Below, piece after piece: positions 9,131-18,800 of a DNA stretch of 64,000 nucleotides. Source of the stretch: Pseudomonas sp. FP2309 (lineage in GTDB: Bacteria; Pseudomonadota; Gammaproteobacteria; Pseudomonadales; Pseudomonadaceae); NCBI RefSeq assembly GCF_030687575.1, contig NZ_CP117439.1:1860001-1924000 (forward strand), written 5' to 3'. Numbering within the stretch: position 1 is the first letter of the stretch; each line of letters opens with the position of its first letter. The position numbers were made by a program, and so were the translations under genes. Under the pieces are notes generated by a model, which saw nothing but the letters and a program-made list of their open reading frames with translations, made no database searches and was not told the DNA's origin.

Positions 9131-9161
9131 CGCTGTACGACCGAATCTCGGTCGTACAGCG
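9131..9161. terminator. perfect 13-bp hairpin downstream of alaA
   Basis: CGCTGTACGACCG, the loop AATCT and CGGTCGTACAGCG form a perfect 13 bp stem only 9 bp beyond the alaA stop. There is no T-run on either strand, so it is either a Rho-independent terminator of weak type, an mRNA 3' end stabiliser or a protein-binding dyad. The remaining 8943-9130 holds no gene I can support. Confidence 0.55.
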
Positions 9162-9170
9162 CGATTTCCA

Positions 9171-10382
9171 CTACTGGCGATAGGACTTGAGGAAATTGCC
9201 GATACGACCAATGGCCATGTCCAGGTCATCCACGCGCGGCAAAGTCACCACGCGGAAGTGATCCGGCCACGGCCAGTTGAACGCCGTGCCTTGGACCACC
9301 AGCAGTTTTTCCGACAGCAACAAGTCCAGCACGAACTTTTCGTCGTTGAGGATCGGGCAGACTTTTGGGTCGATCCGTGGAAAGGCGTACAGCGCGCCCA
9401 TGGGTTTTACGCAGCTGACGCCCGGAATCGCGTTGAGCAGTTCCCAGGTACGGTTACGCTGTTCCAGCAGGCGGCCTTGGGGCAGGATCAGGTCGTTGAT
9501 GCTCTGGTAGCCGCCCAGGGCCGTCTGGATCGCGTGCTGGCTCGGTACGTTGGCACACAGGCGCATATTGGCCAGCATGTCGATACCTTCGATGTAGCTT
9601 TGCGCATTGTGCTTGGGACCGGAAATGGCGATCCAGCCGGAGCGGAAACCCGCCACGCGGTACGATTTGGACAGCCCGTTGAAGGTCAGGCACAGCAGGT
9701 CCGGCGCCAGGGAGCCGGTGCAGATGTGCACGGCGTCATCGTAGAGGATCTTGTCGTAGATCTCGTCGGAGAACACCACCAGGTTGTGCTGGCGTGCCAG
9801 TTCGAGCATGCCCAGCAGCACTTCTTTGGAATACACCGCGCCGGTCGGGTTGTTCGGGTTGATGATCACCAGGGCCTTGGTGTTCGGGGTGATCTTGGCC
9901 TTGATATCGGCCAGGTCCGGGAACCAGTCGGCGCCTTCGTCACACAGGTAATGCACCGGGTGGCCGCCGGCCAGGGTCACGGCTGCGGTCCACAGCGGGT
10001 AGTCCGGTGCCGGCACCAGGACTTCGTCGCCGTTGTTGAGCAGGGCCTGCATGGACATCACGATCAGCTCGGACACGCCATTGCCCAGGTAGATGTCTTC
10101 GATGCCGACACCTTCCACCTGTTTCTGCTGGTAGTACTGCATCACCGCCTTGCGCGCACTGAACAGGCCTTTGGAGTCGCTGTAGCCCTGGGCGGTGGGC
10201 AGATTGCGGATCACATCCTGGAGGATTTCGTCCGGCGCTTCGAAACCAAAGGGCGCCGGGTTGCCAATGTTCAGCTTGAGGATGCGGTGACCTTCCTCTT
10301 CCAGGCGCTTGGCGTGCTTGAGCACTGGGCCGCGAATGTCGTAGCAGACGTTGGCGAGCTTGTTCGATTTGCTGACCTGCAT
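9171..10382 (-). CDS. alaA: alanine-synthesising PLP-dependent aminotransferase AlaA
   Basis: 403 aa fold-type I aminotransferase, the size of E. coli AlaA (glutamate-pyruvate aminotransferase). Seen: KLNIGNPAPFGFEAP near residue 40, YSDSKGLFSARKAV, INPNNPTGAVY and the PLP-lysine segment LSKSYRVAGFRSGW (about residue 240). The start was set at ATG 10382 (MQVSKSNKL) because the frame extends much further upstream as non-homologous sequence that overlaps the promoter of msrB. It is divergent from msrB. Confidence 0.93.
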   Translation of the reverse strand: MQVSKSNKLANVCYDIRGPVLKHAKRLEEEGHRILKLNIGNPAPFGFEAPDEILQDVIRNLPTAQGYSDSKGLFSARKAVMQYYQQKQVEGVGIEDIYLGNGVSELIVMSMQALLNNGDEVLVPAPDYPLWTAAVTLAGGHPVHYLCDEGADWFPDLADIKAKITPNTKALVIINPNNPTGAVYSKEVLLGMLELARQHNLVVFSDEIYDKILYDDAVHICTGSLAPDLLCLTFNGLSKSYRVAGFRSGWIAISGPKHNAQSYIEGIDMLANMRLCANVPSQHAIQTALGGYQSINDLILPQGRLLEQRNRTWELLNAIPGVSCVKPMGALYAFPRIDPKVCPILNDEKFVLDLLLSEKLLVVQGTAFNWPWPDHFRVVTLPRVDDLDMAIGRIGNFLKSYRQ

Positions 10383-10584
10383 GGCGATGTGATCCTGAAA
10401 ATGAACGATCCAGACGGCGTGGACACTACCGTACTGTGAGTCCTGCGAGGCCCGCACCCATAAATACGTTTGAATGCCGATAGCGCGGGTGCCAGACTGG
10501 CGTTTTGAAGAGGCGCAATCATACGTGCCGCCTGATCCATGGAAAAGACACAGATCAGGCTTTTTAAGTTGCCGAGGTGTAGCG

Positions 10585-10977
10585 ATGGACAAGTTGCAGA
10601 AAACCGTTGATGAGTGGAAGGCCATGCTCGATCCGGAGCAGTACAACGTGTGCCGCCTCAAAGGCACCGAGCGGCCGTTCAGCGGCAAGTACAACGGTAC
10701 CAAGACCGATGGCGTGTACCACTGTATTTGCTGTAACGAGCCGCTGTTCGATTCCAAGGCGAAATTTGACTCGGGCTGTGGCTGGCCGAGCTTCTACGAG
10801 CCGATTGCCGACAGCGCGATGATCGAGATCCGTGACGTCAGCCACGGCATGATCCGCACCGAAGTCACCTGCGCCAAATGCGATGCGCACCTGGGCCATG
10901 TGTTCCCCGACGGCCCACCGCCGACCGGCCTGCGTTATTGCATCAACTCGGTGTGCCTGGACCTGGTGCCGCGCTAG
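10585..10977 (+). CDS. msrB: peptide-methionine (R)-S-oxide reductase MsrB
   Basis: 130 aa enzyme that reduces methionine-R-sulfoxide in proteins. It has a structural zinc site (C47/C50 and C96/C99), SGCGWPSF with Cys65, the GHVFPDGP motif and the catalytic Cys119 in RYCINS. The start at ATG 10585 follows GAGG. It begins an oxidative-stress block that continues with glutathione peroxidase and ospR; 127 bp separate it from gpx. Confidence 0.97.
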   Translation: MDKLQKTVDEWKAMLDPEQYNVCRLKGTERPFSGKYNGTKTDGVYHCICCNEPLFDSKAKFDSGCGWPSFYEPIADSAMIEIRDVSHGMIRTEVTCAKCDAHLGHVFPDGPPPTGLRYCINSVCLDLVPR

Positions 10978-11037
10978 CCCAGGGCTGCCCCTGTGCAACC
11001 GTGCGGGGGTGATCTATAGCGGGGTATCACTCCAGGT

Positions 11038-11061
11038 AATTAAATTGCACACAATTGAATT
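11038..11061. promoter_or_regulatory. candidate OspR/OhrR-type operator
   Basis: AATTAAATTG-CACA-CAATTGAATT is a near-perfect dyad (9 of 10 positions pair between half-sites). It is AT-rich in a GC-rich background and has the AATTG half-sites typical of OhrR/MarR peroxide sensors. It lies 43 bp before the gpx start, so the ospR product encoded downstream could autoregulate the gpx-ospR operon. Confidence 0.7.
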
Positions 11062-11104
11062 GCCCGCTATGGTTTTGCTCCTTCCCCTTCATTGAGGCAC
11101 CGCC

Positions 11105-11590
11105 ATGAGCGACAACCTGCTGAGCATCCCCTGCACCACCATCAAGGGTGAGCAAAAGACCTTGGCCGATTTTGCCGGCAAGGCCGTGCTGGTCGTCAAC
11201 ACCGCCAGCAAGTGTGGCTTCACCCCGCAATACAAGGGCCTTGAGCAACTCTGGCAGCAATACAAGGATCAGGGCCTGGTGGTGCTGGGCTTTCCCTGCA
11301 ACCAATTCGGCAAGCAGGAACCCGGTGACGAAGGGGCTATTTCTGAGTTCTGCGAGCTGAACTTCGGTGTCACTTTCCCGCTGTTCAAGAAGATCGACGT
11401 CAACGGCAGTGGGGCGCACCCGCTGTTTGTGCAGCTGAAAAAACAAGCACCGGGCGTGCTGGGCACCCAGGGCATCAAATGGAACTTCACCAAGTTCCTC
11501 GTCGGCCGCGATGGTCAGGTGGTCAAGCGGTTTGGTCCGACCACCAAGCCTCAGGACCTGACCCAAGAGATTGAAGCCCTGCTCAAATGA
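11105..11590 (+). CDS. glutathione peroxidase (Cys type)
   Basis: 161 aa thiol peroxidase that reduces hydroperoxides. The peroxidatic Cys37 lies in NTASKCGFTPQY and replaces the selenocysteine of animal enzymes; GFPCNQFG (62-69) and KWNFTKFLV complete the catalytic tetrad, and Cys83 is the likely resolving residue, so thioredoxin may be the real reductant. It overlaps the ospR start in ATGA and is thus co-translated with the regulator. The P. aeruginosa equivalent is PA2826. Confidence 0.95.
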   Translation: MSDNLLSIPCTTIKGEQKTLADFAGKAVLVVNTASKCGFTPQYKGLEQLWQQYKDQGLVVLGFPCNQFGKQEPGDEGAISEFCELNFGVTFPLFKKIDVNGSGAHPLFVQLKKQAPGVLGTQGIKWNFTKFLVGRDGQVVKRFGPTTKPQDLTQEIEALLK

Positions 11591-12063
11591 CCGACCTGGC
11601 CCTGGACAATCAGCTGTGCTTCAAGCTCTACGCGGCGTCACGCGCGGTGACCCGCGCCTACAAGCCGATGCTTGATCAATTGGGCCTCACGTATCCGCAA
11701 TACCTGGTGATGCTGGTGCTGTGGGAATGGCACCACCTGCCGCCGGCGCAGCCGACGGTCAAGGCCTTGGGTGAGCGCTTGATGCTTGACTCGGGCACGT
11801 TGACCCCATTGCTCAAGCGGCTGGAGCAGATGGGCTGGGTGGCGCGCCGACGCAGCACCCAGGATGAGCGCGAAGTGCACCTTGGGTTGAGTAAAACCGG
11901 CGTGCAATTGCGCGATCAGGCCTACGCCCTGAAGACCCGCCTGCTGTGCGACAGCGGCGTCGACCTGAACCAGGCCGATGTTCTGCGCGACGGCCTGGAT
12001 CAATTGCTGGCACAGGTCAGAGCGCTGTCGTCGTCGGCACCCACAGGTCCAGCAGCGCGTTGA
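11587..12063 (+). CDS. ospR: MarR/OhrR-family oxidative-stress regulator OspR
   Basis: 158 aa winged-helix repressor. The N-terminal Cys11 lies in the helix NQLCFKLYAASRA, where OhrR proteins have their peroxide-sensing Cys, and a second Cys sits at 121. Their spacing (110 residues) equals that of C24 and C134 reported for P. aeruginosa OspR. The DNA-binding part is around TVKALGERLMLDSGTLTPLL. The gene starts within the gpx stop and its last 47 bp overlap the convergent sagS gene. The likely target is the dyad at 11038-11061. Confidence 0.85.
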   Translation: MTDLALDNQLCFKLYAASRAVTRAYKPMLDQLGLTYPQYLVMLVLWEWHHLPPAQPTVKALGERLMLDSGTLTPLLKRLEQMGWVARRRSTQDEREVHLGLSKTGVQLRDQAYALKTRLLCDSGVDLNQADVLRDGLDQLLAQVRALSSSAPTGPAAR

Positions 12064-14326
12064 GTTCTTCCCGGCGAAACGGTTTGGCCAGGTAATCGTT
12101 CATCCCCGCCGCCCGGCAACGCTCGCGCTCTTCGGACAAGGCGTTGGCCGTCACCGCGACAATCGGCAGGTCCGGCCAGCGCCCGCTGCGGCGAATCTGC
12201 CGGCTGGCCTCGTAGCCGTCCATCACCGGCATGTTGCAGTCCATCAAGACCATGTCGAAGCGTTGTTCTTCGAGGAGCTTGAGTGCTTCGCCACCGTGGG
12301 CGGCCACGATCACTTCGCAGCCCAGCTTGCTGAGCATGCCCTTGGCCACCAATTGGTTGACCGGGTTGTCCTCCACCAGCAGGATGCGCGCCCGATGCGC
12401 AAGCGGCGCGGCGTCCAGCTGGATCGGGTCAAGCACCGGGTGCGCCTCGGTGCGCAAATGGCGCTGCAGGATCTGGTACAGCGCATTGCGGCTCAAAGGG
12501 CGCGCTTGTTGCTGCAGCGGCGCCAGGGCCGCCACTTCTTCGCTGGGCATGAAATTGCCGTAGGCCGTCACCAACAAGATGGGCGCGGTAATGCCCGGCC
12601 GAATGCGGAACAGGCATTCCGGACAATCGGTCATCAACAGGTCAGGTGTTTGCCCGCTCAGGTCGTCATCCATGGTGAAGCAATGCGGCGTCAGCCCCCA
12701 ACTGGGCAACAGGGCCGTGAGCAGCTCCGTCAGGCCGCCGCCGGCATTGGCGATGATCATGACCGTACCGGTGAGCGGTGGGGGCGCAACCGCAGGCGAA
12801 TGGGTCGGCAATGGCAGGTCCGCGCAGAACTGGCTGCCAAACCCCACCTCCGAGCTGATGCTCAAGCGCCCCTTCATCGCTTCACACAGGTTATGCGTGA
12901 GCGCCAGGCCCAGGCCGGTGCCGCCAAACTGGCGAGTGATACCGGCGCCGGCCTGGGTGAACGGTTGGAAGATTTTTACCTGGGCGTCCTGAGCAATGCC
13001 GATCCCGGTATCGCAGACCTCAATGCGCACCCCGCCGCCGTGGGTACGCAGGCGCACATCCACCCGGCCAAAGCGCGTGAACTTCAGCGCGTTGGACAGC
13101 AAGTTGCTGACGATCTGCCGCACGCGGGTCGGGTCACCCAGCACTTGCGCCGGGAACTGCGGGTCGATCAGGCACGTCAGCTCGACGCTGGGCGCGGCGT
13201 TCTGCGACAACAGGTTGGCGGTGTCTTCCACCAGCGCGCCCAGGTCGAACGGGATGTGCTCCAGCTCCAGCTGGCCGGCGTCGAATTTGGACAGGTCGAG
13301 GATATCGTTGAGCAACTCCACCAGCACTTTGCCCGAGTCATGGGCGATGGACAGTTGCTGGCGCTGCTCGGCGTTCAATGGGCTGTCCAGCGACAGTGCG
13401 ATCATGCCCAGCAGCCCGTTGAGCGGGGTGCGAATTTCGTGACTCATGTTGGCCAGGAACGCCGCCCGGGCCTGGGCCATGCCCAGCGCATTCATTCTGG
13501 CGGCTTCCAGTTCATCGTTGGACTGGCTCAAGCGTTGGTTGCTGGCCTTAAGCTCCAGGGTGCGCGCGGAGACGATATTTTCCAATTGCCCGAGGTATTC
13601 CGTAAGTCGGTCTTCGGCGTGGCGACGCTGCTGGATTTCCGTCTCCAGGGTGTCGAATTGCTGGTTGGCGACGTTGACCAACACCCCGATTTCATCGTGT
13701 TCATGTCCCGGTGGGCAGTCCAGGCGCGTCTGCCTGCGTGTGCTCAGCTCGCCGATAATGCGCACCAGCGGTTGGGTCAGCATTACGTAAAACAGGCCAA
13801 GCAAGATGCCGGTCAGCAACAGGCTGCGCACAAAGCCGTTGAGCAGCGTGATCTCGGCGCGGCGCAGGAAGCGACTACCAAAGGCGTAGGTGTCGACGTC
13901 AAGACGCAGCACCCCAAGGGACTCATTGGGCATGTGGCTCAGAAACAACGGGTCTTCAAACTCGCGGGTGGCGCCGAACAAGAAGTCGCTGATCGGCCGA
14001 TAGGGGCTTTCTTTGCGCGGTCTGTCTACGTCGGCCAGTACCACGCCGTTGTTATCGATCAACTGTGCATGGGTGATGGCGGGGGAGGACAACAGCCCGA
14101 GGGTCAGTTCCTGGGCCAGTTCGGCGTCGATGTTGTAGGCGATACGTGACGCGGGGTTATGGCTGATTTCGATCAGCGAGCGAATTTCACGGTTGATGGA
14201 TGCGTCTTCGCTGGCATAATCAATGCCGATTTGGATCAGGCTGAGCAGGGTTCCCAAGACGAAACCGACCAGCACAGTCAATCTGGCTTGTTTATAAGAC
14301 AAGCGGTGGGCGAACTTGATATCCAT
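12017..14326 (-). CDS. sagS: hybrid sensor histidine kinase SagS
   Basis: 769 aa inner-membrane hybrid kinase. In order: membrane segment (about 17-38), periplasmic sensor region (about 39-165), second membrane segment, HAMP, coiled coil, HisKA with the phospho-His in MSHEIRTPLNG, HATPase (DTGIGIA, GGTGLGLAL), a degenerate receiver-like domain, and a canonical C-terminal receiver with DMVLMDCNMPVMDG. P. aeruginosa SagS (PA2824), which lies beside ospR/gpx in the same order, directs the switch to biofilm growth and the tolerance that goes with it. The start was set at ATG 14326 (MDIKFAHRLS), since the frame upstream runs antisense into the ATPase gene. It is convergent with ospR and divergent from the DUF815 gene. 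Confidence 0.85.
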   Translation of the reverse strand: MDIKFAHRLSYKQARLTVLVGFVLGTLLSLIQIGIDYASEDASINREIRSLIEISHNPASRIAYNIDAELAQELTLGLLSSPAITHAQLIDNNGVVLADVDRPRKESPYRPISDFLFGATREFEDPLFLSHMPNESLGVLRLDVDTYAFGSRFLRRAEITLLNGFVRSLLLTGILLGLFYVMLTQPLVRIIGELSTRRQTRLDCPPGHEHDEIGVLVNVANQQFDTLETEIQQRRHAEDRLTEYLGQLENIVSARTLELKASNQRLSQSNDELEAARMNALGMAQARAAFLANMSHEIRTPLNGLLGMIALSLDSPLNAEQRQQLSIAHDSGKVLVELLNDILDLSKFDAGQLELEHIPFDLGALVEDTANLLSQNAAPSVELTCLIDPQFPAQVLGDPTRVRQIVSNLLSNALKFTRFGRVDVRLRTHGGGVRIEVCDTGIGIAQDAQVKIFQPFTQAGAGITRQFGGTGLGLALTHNLCEAMKGRLSISSEVGFGSQFCADLPLPTHSPAVAPPPLTGTVMIIANAGGGLTELLTALLPSWGLTPHCFTMDDDLSGQTPDLLMTDCPECLFRIRPGITAPILLVTAYGNFMPSEEVAALAPLQQQARPLSRNALYQILQRHLRTEAHPVLDPIQLDAAPLAHRARILLVEDNPVNQLVAKGMLSKLGCEVIVAAHGGEALKLLEEQRFDMVLMDCNMPVMDGYEASRQIRRSGRWPDLPIVAVTANALSEERERCRAAGMNDYLAKPFRREELNALLDLWVPTTTAL

Positions 14327-14488
14327 CGAGTGTTGAACCACTTTACGTTTCCCTTCGCCCGGCAAGCATAGCTGAACATCCGCACGCTCTCGCTTGCCCG
14401 GCATGAATCGTTGTTTACGCGGCCCATGCGGCCTGTCGCAGGGTTGCCAATACGCCATCTTTTGCAGGAACTTGCCAGAGGAATAAGT

Positions 14489-15379
14489 GTGGATTCTCGA
14501 TTGAATGCCTTTCTGGAGCGCGCTGATGCAGTGCTCGCTCGCCTGGAGCCCTTGCTGCCGGCGCCACGCCAGGCCATCGACTGGCATCAGTGCCTGGCCG
14601 CCCGCTGGCAACGTGAGGGCCGCAGCGGTTTCCTGTTGCCGCTGGACGTCAGCCTGGATATGCGCCTGTCCGACCTGATCGGCGTGGACAAGCAACGTGA
14701 AACACTGGCACGCAATACCCAGCAATTTCTCGATGGACTGCCCGCCAACCATGCGTTGCTGTGGGGCTCGCGTGGCACCGGTAAATCCTCCATGGTCCGT
14801 GCCTTGCTGGCCCAGCATGCCCAGGCGGGTTTGCGTCTGATCGAAATCGAGCGTGACCACCTGGCCGATCTGCCGCGTGTGGTCGAGCAACTGCTCAAGC
14901 TGCCGCAGCGTTTCATTTTGTTCTGTGACGACCTGTCGTTCGAGGCCGGTGAAGGCGACTACCGCGTGCTCAAGAGTGTGCTGGACGGCTCCCTGGAACA
15001 GGCACCGGAAAACGTGCTGCTGTATGCCACGTCCAACCGCCGCCATCTGGTTCCGGAAAACCAGAGCGACAACGACAACTGGAAGCGCGTGGACGGCGAA
15101 TTGCACCCAAGCGAGGCGGTGGAAGACAAAATTGCCCTGTCGGACCGCTTTGGTTTGTGGTTGTCGTTCTACCCGTTTACCCAGGAGCACTTCCTGGAGG
15201 TGATGGCGCATTGGATCGGCGAGTTGGCCGCCAAGGCCGGTCTGCAATGGCAGCGTGATGAAGCGCTCGATATTCTCGCCGTGCGCTGGGCCACCGGGCG
15301 CGGCAACCGCAATGGCCGCTGCGCGTATCAATTCGCCCGTTACTGGGTGGGCCTCAAACTGCTGGAGCGTCAACCGTGA
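14489..15379 (+). CDS. DUF815-type AAA ATPase
   Basis: 296 aa P-loop ATPase. Walker A is GSRGTGKSSMV (about residues 92-102) and Walker B FILFCDDLSFE; sensor-like ATSNRRHLVPEN and the YPFTQEHFLE segment are typical of the DUF815 (YifB-unrelated) family. The function of the family is unknown. The GTG start at 14489 was chosen because GAGG lies 7 nt upstream. Its stop overlaps the start of the free methionine sulfoxide reductase gene, so the two are translationally coupled. Confidence 0.8.
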   Translation: MDSRLNAFLERADAVLARLEPLLPAPRQAIDWHQCLAARWQREGRSGFLLPLDVSLDMRLSDLIGVDKQRETLARNTQQFLDGLPANHALLWGSRGTGKSSMVRALLAQHAQAGLRLIEIERDHLADLPRVVEQLLKLPQRFILFCDDLSFEAGEGDYRVLKSVLDGSLEQAPENVLLYATSNRRHLVPENQSDNDNWKRVDGELHPSEAVEDKIALSDRFGLWLSFYPFTQEHFLEVMAHWIGELAAKAGLQWQRDEALDILAVRWATGRGNRNGRCAYQFARYWVGLKLLERQP

Positions 15380-15858
15380 TCGATTTACAACAAACAGGCG
15401 CCGGCCTGGATGGCTACGCCATGCTCTGTGCGCAACTGGAGTCGCTGTTGGCCGATGAGCGAGATTTCATCGCCAACAGTGCACAGTTTTCCGCCTTCCT
15501 GTTCAACCAATTGGACGACTTGAACTGGGCAGGTTTTTACCTCAATCGCAATGAAGAGCTGGTGCTCGGCCCGTTCCAGGGCCAGATCGCCTGTGTGCGT
15601 ATCCCGTTTGGGCGAGGCGTGTGCGGTGCGGCTGCGGCCTCGCGACAAACCCAGCGGGTGGAAGATGTGCATGAATTTCCCGGGCATATCGCCTGTGACA
15701 GCGCATCCAACAGTGAGCTGGTCGTGCCGCTGGTCAAGAATGGCCAACTGATTGGCGTCCTTGACCTCGATAGCCCTTCGCTGGCCCGCTTTACTGCGCA
15801 GGACCAGGCGGGCATCGAACAACTGGCGGCGATTTTTCTGCGCTTGACCGACTGCTGA
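15376..15858 (+). CDS. msrC: free methionine-R-sulfoxide reductase (GAF domain)
   Basis: 160 aa GAF-fold enzyme that reduces free, not protein-bound, methionine-R-sulfoxide. The three active-site cysteines C73, C83 and C107 have exactly the spacing of E. coli fRMsr (84, 94, 118), in the segments IACVRIPFG, GVCGAAA and HIACDSASNSE. The GTG start lies in the stop of the DUF815 ATPase gene. It is convergent with the hybrid sensor gene. Confidence 0.93.
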   Translation: MIDLQQTGAGLDGYAMLCAQLESLLADERDFIANSAQFSAFLFNQLDDLNWAGFYLNRNEELVLGPFQGQIACVRIPFGRGVCGAAAASRQTQRVEDVHEFPGHIACDSASNSELVVPLVKNGQLIGVLDLDSPSLARFTAQDQAGIEQLAAIFLRLTDC

Positions 15859-15866
15859 TCCAAACA

Positions 15867-15888
15867 GGGGCGGCGCTGCGTCCGCCCC
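15867..15888. terminator. hairpin between convergent genes
   Basis: GGGGCGG-CGCTGCGT-CCGCCCC lies in the 29 bp between the msrC stop and the stop of the convergent sensor gene. There is no T-run, so terminator function is uncertain. Confidence 0.4.
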
Positions 15889-18800
15889 TATCTGGCGTCC
15901 ATTTCCCGCAGTTGCTGGTGCAGCACCCGTTCCAGTTCCAGCATCAGTTTTTCCAGAGACCTCACAGCGGCTTCGATCAAGGCAGGGGCATCGCCGCGGG
16001 CACATACCTGTTCAACGGCTTCGCATTGCGAAGCCACTGAGTGGGCTCTGACGATGCGGGCGGCGCCCTTGATCTTGTGGGCTTGCTCGATAATCGCTTC
16101 GGGCGTCGCCTGCGTCGCCATCAGCGCGAGGAGTTCCTGCCGGTCGTGTCGGCTGCTGCTCAGCAGCTCCTCCAGCAGGCGCCGGTTCATCTGGGGATCG
16201 CCACCGGTCATGGCCTCGAACTTGCCGAGGTCAAGCATCGGGCCAGCCGCTTGAGGGCTGATTTGCGCCAATTGCCGTTCCAGCGCCGTCAGGCTGATCG
16301 GCTTGAACAGGCAGTCGTCCATACCTGCCTGGGCGCAGCGCTGCTTCTCTTCGGGCTGGGCATTGGCGGTAAAGCCCAGCACCACACATGGCGTAAGGTG
16401 TTCGCGCTGCTCGTATTCGCGTATCGAACGGCTCAATTCGTAGCCGTTCATGATTGGCATGTTGCAGTCGGCGATCACCAGATCGAAGTGCGCCTGGCGC
16501 CAGGCCTGGAAGCCTGCCGCGCCGTTTTGCGCGGCCGTAAACTGGTGACCGAGGTAACCGAGCTGCTGGCACATCAGCAGGCGGTTTGCCGGGTGATCGT
16601 CCACGACCAGCACATTGAGCGCAGGGGTGGTCGCGGCTGTCTCGGGCTTGATTTCATCGGTGACGAGCAACGGTTGCAGACGAGTCATCTTCAGGCTGAC
16701 ATGCACTTGCGTGCCCACCATCGGCACGCTGCTCAGGCTCAGTTGTCCGCCCATCATGCTGCACAGGCTGCGGCAGATCACCAGCCCCAGGCCCGCGCCA
16801 CTCCTGGCCAACTGTCCGGCATTGTCGGCCTGGGCAAAGGGTTCGAACAGGCGTACCTGGTCATTGCGACTGATACCGATGCCGGTGTCCTCCACCACCA
16901 GTTTCATTTCGACCTGTTGCGGCGTTTGGGTGGGTAACACCGCTACCTTGATTTTCACCTGGCCGCGTTCGGTGAACTTGATGGCGTTGCTGACCAGGTT
17001 TGACAGCACTTGCTTGAAACGCAGCGGGTCTATCAGTACCTCGGTGTTATCCAGCTCGGGCTTGAATTCCAGCAGCAGGCTCAGGGTTTTCTGGCGTGCA
17101 AGGCCGTCGAACACCCGCACCACGGACTCGATCACCTCCCGCAGGTTCACGCGTTCCGGCGCCAGGCTCAGGCGGCCGGATTCAATACGCGCGATATCGA
17201 GGATATCGCCGATCAGTTCCAGCAGGTCCCTGGCTGAGTTGTAGGCCACTTCGATGGCCGTACGGTCGAGGTGACCCTGGTCCGCGCGCTTGAGCGTCAG
17301 CTCCAGCATGCCGATCACGGCGTTCATTGGTGTGCGTATTTCGTGGCTCATGGTGGCCAGAAAGGTACTCTTGGCCCGATTTGCCTCGTCGGCACGCTCC
17401 TTGGCGGCGCGCAGTTCGTCGAACAGTTGGCGGCGCTCGCTGATGTCGATCCAGCCCCCGATAATGCCTTGTACCTCGCCGTCGGAGTCGCGGTACGGCA
17501 GGATCCAGTGGTAGATCGTGAGTTTTTTTTCGCGAATATGCAGGGTTCGGTCCAGGATCAGCGGGGCGCCTTCGGCCACTACGCGTTGATAGTCGGTATG
17601 GTATTGCGCCGCTTCTTCGGCAAGGGCGGTGCTGACTTGCATCGCGGTTTTGCCGATCACGTCCTCCCGCCTGACCCCGAACACCTGCAGGTAGCTGTCG
17701 TTGCAGGTCTGCAGCAGGCCGTTGCGGTCTCGTACGTAAATCGGGTGCGGGGTTTCATTGACCAGGGCGCGCATGAATTCGAACTGGTCGTTGAGGGCGC
17801 GTTCGGCCATCTTCCGGTGCTTGATCTGACGGCGCATGTAGGCATTCCAGGTCAGGGAAATCAGCAGCAGCAGCCCGGTGCCCATGATGATGCGGGCGAT
17901 CAGTTGGTGGTAGTCGCGCCAATAGCTCTCGGAGTCGGCGCGGTAGCCCCGCCAGCGACTGTTGATGACCCCCAGTTCGTCCGGCGCGATGCTGAGCAGG
18001 GCCTTGTCGAGTATCGAGCTGAGCTCGGTCGCGCTGCGTGATGTGGCCAGGGCAAAGGTGGCCGGCATCGTACCGATGCTGAAGCTGATTTGAAGCTTGT
18101 CCTGGAACATCTGCGCCGAGAGGAAGTAGTTGGCGACCACCAGGGTGTTGACGGCGCCGTCCACATCGCCTTTTACCAGTAGCTCGGTCGACTTGAAGGT
18201 ATCGCCGGTTTCCACCAGTTCAATTTTTGGGAAATTGTCACGCAGGAACTTTTTCAACGGGCTGCCTTGGGTGATCGCCAGGCGCTTGCCTTCCATCTCT
18301 TCCAGGCCGGTGGGCGCCTGGTTTTCCTTGCGCGTCAACATCACGTAGGAATTTTCCAGATAGGGTCGACTGAAGTTCAGTTGCGCTTCCCGTTCGACGC
18401 TGGGGACGATCGCGCCAATGATATCGGTCTTGCCCGCCTCGATTTGCTCGATCATGGTCTCCACGTCGCGGCCGCGCTGGACGTCGAAGCGCAACCCGGT
18501 ACGCAGGCGAATCAGCTCCAGCAGGTCAGCGGTGATGCCGCGAAAATTGCCATCGGCATCGAAGAACGTCAGCGGTGCATAGGTTTCGTTGACGGTCACC
18601 TTGAGCACCGGATTGTCTTTGAGCCAGCGCTCTTCGCGTGGGGTCAGTTGCAGCTTCTGGTCGGTCAGCAAGATAGCGCTGCCGGCGCTCCAGCGTTTGG
18701 CGATCGCTTCCCGTTCATTGATGGGCACGGCCATCAATACGGTATTGACGATACTCAACAACGTGCGCTGACGCTGGGATATGGCAAAACTGAATCCATA

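Noticed and set aside
10383..10757. N-terminal extension of the alaA frame to 10757
   Set aside because: It overlaps the msrB coding region in antisense and lacks similarity to aminotransferases.
12017..12063. 47-bp overlap of ospR and sagS as a possible annotation error
   Set aside because: Both reading frames have normal lengths and continue family sequence to their stops; convergent overlaps are frequent in this window.
14327..15373. N-terminal extension of the sagS frame to 15373
   Set aside because: This part is antisense to the DUF815 ATPase gene; family proteins begin at the MDIKF-like start at 14326.
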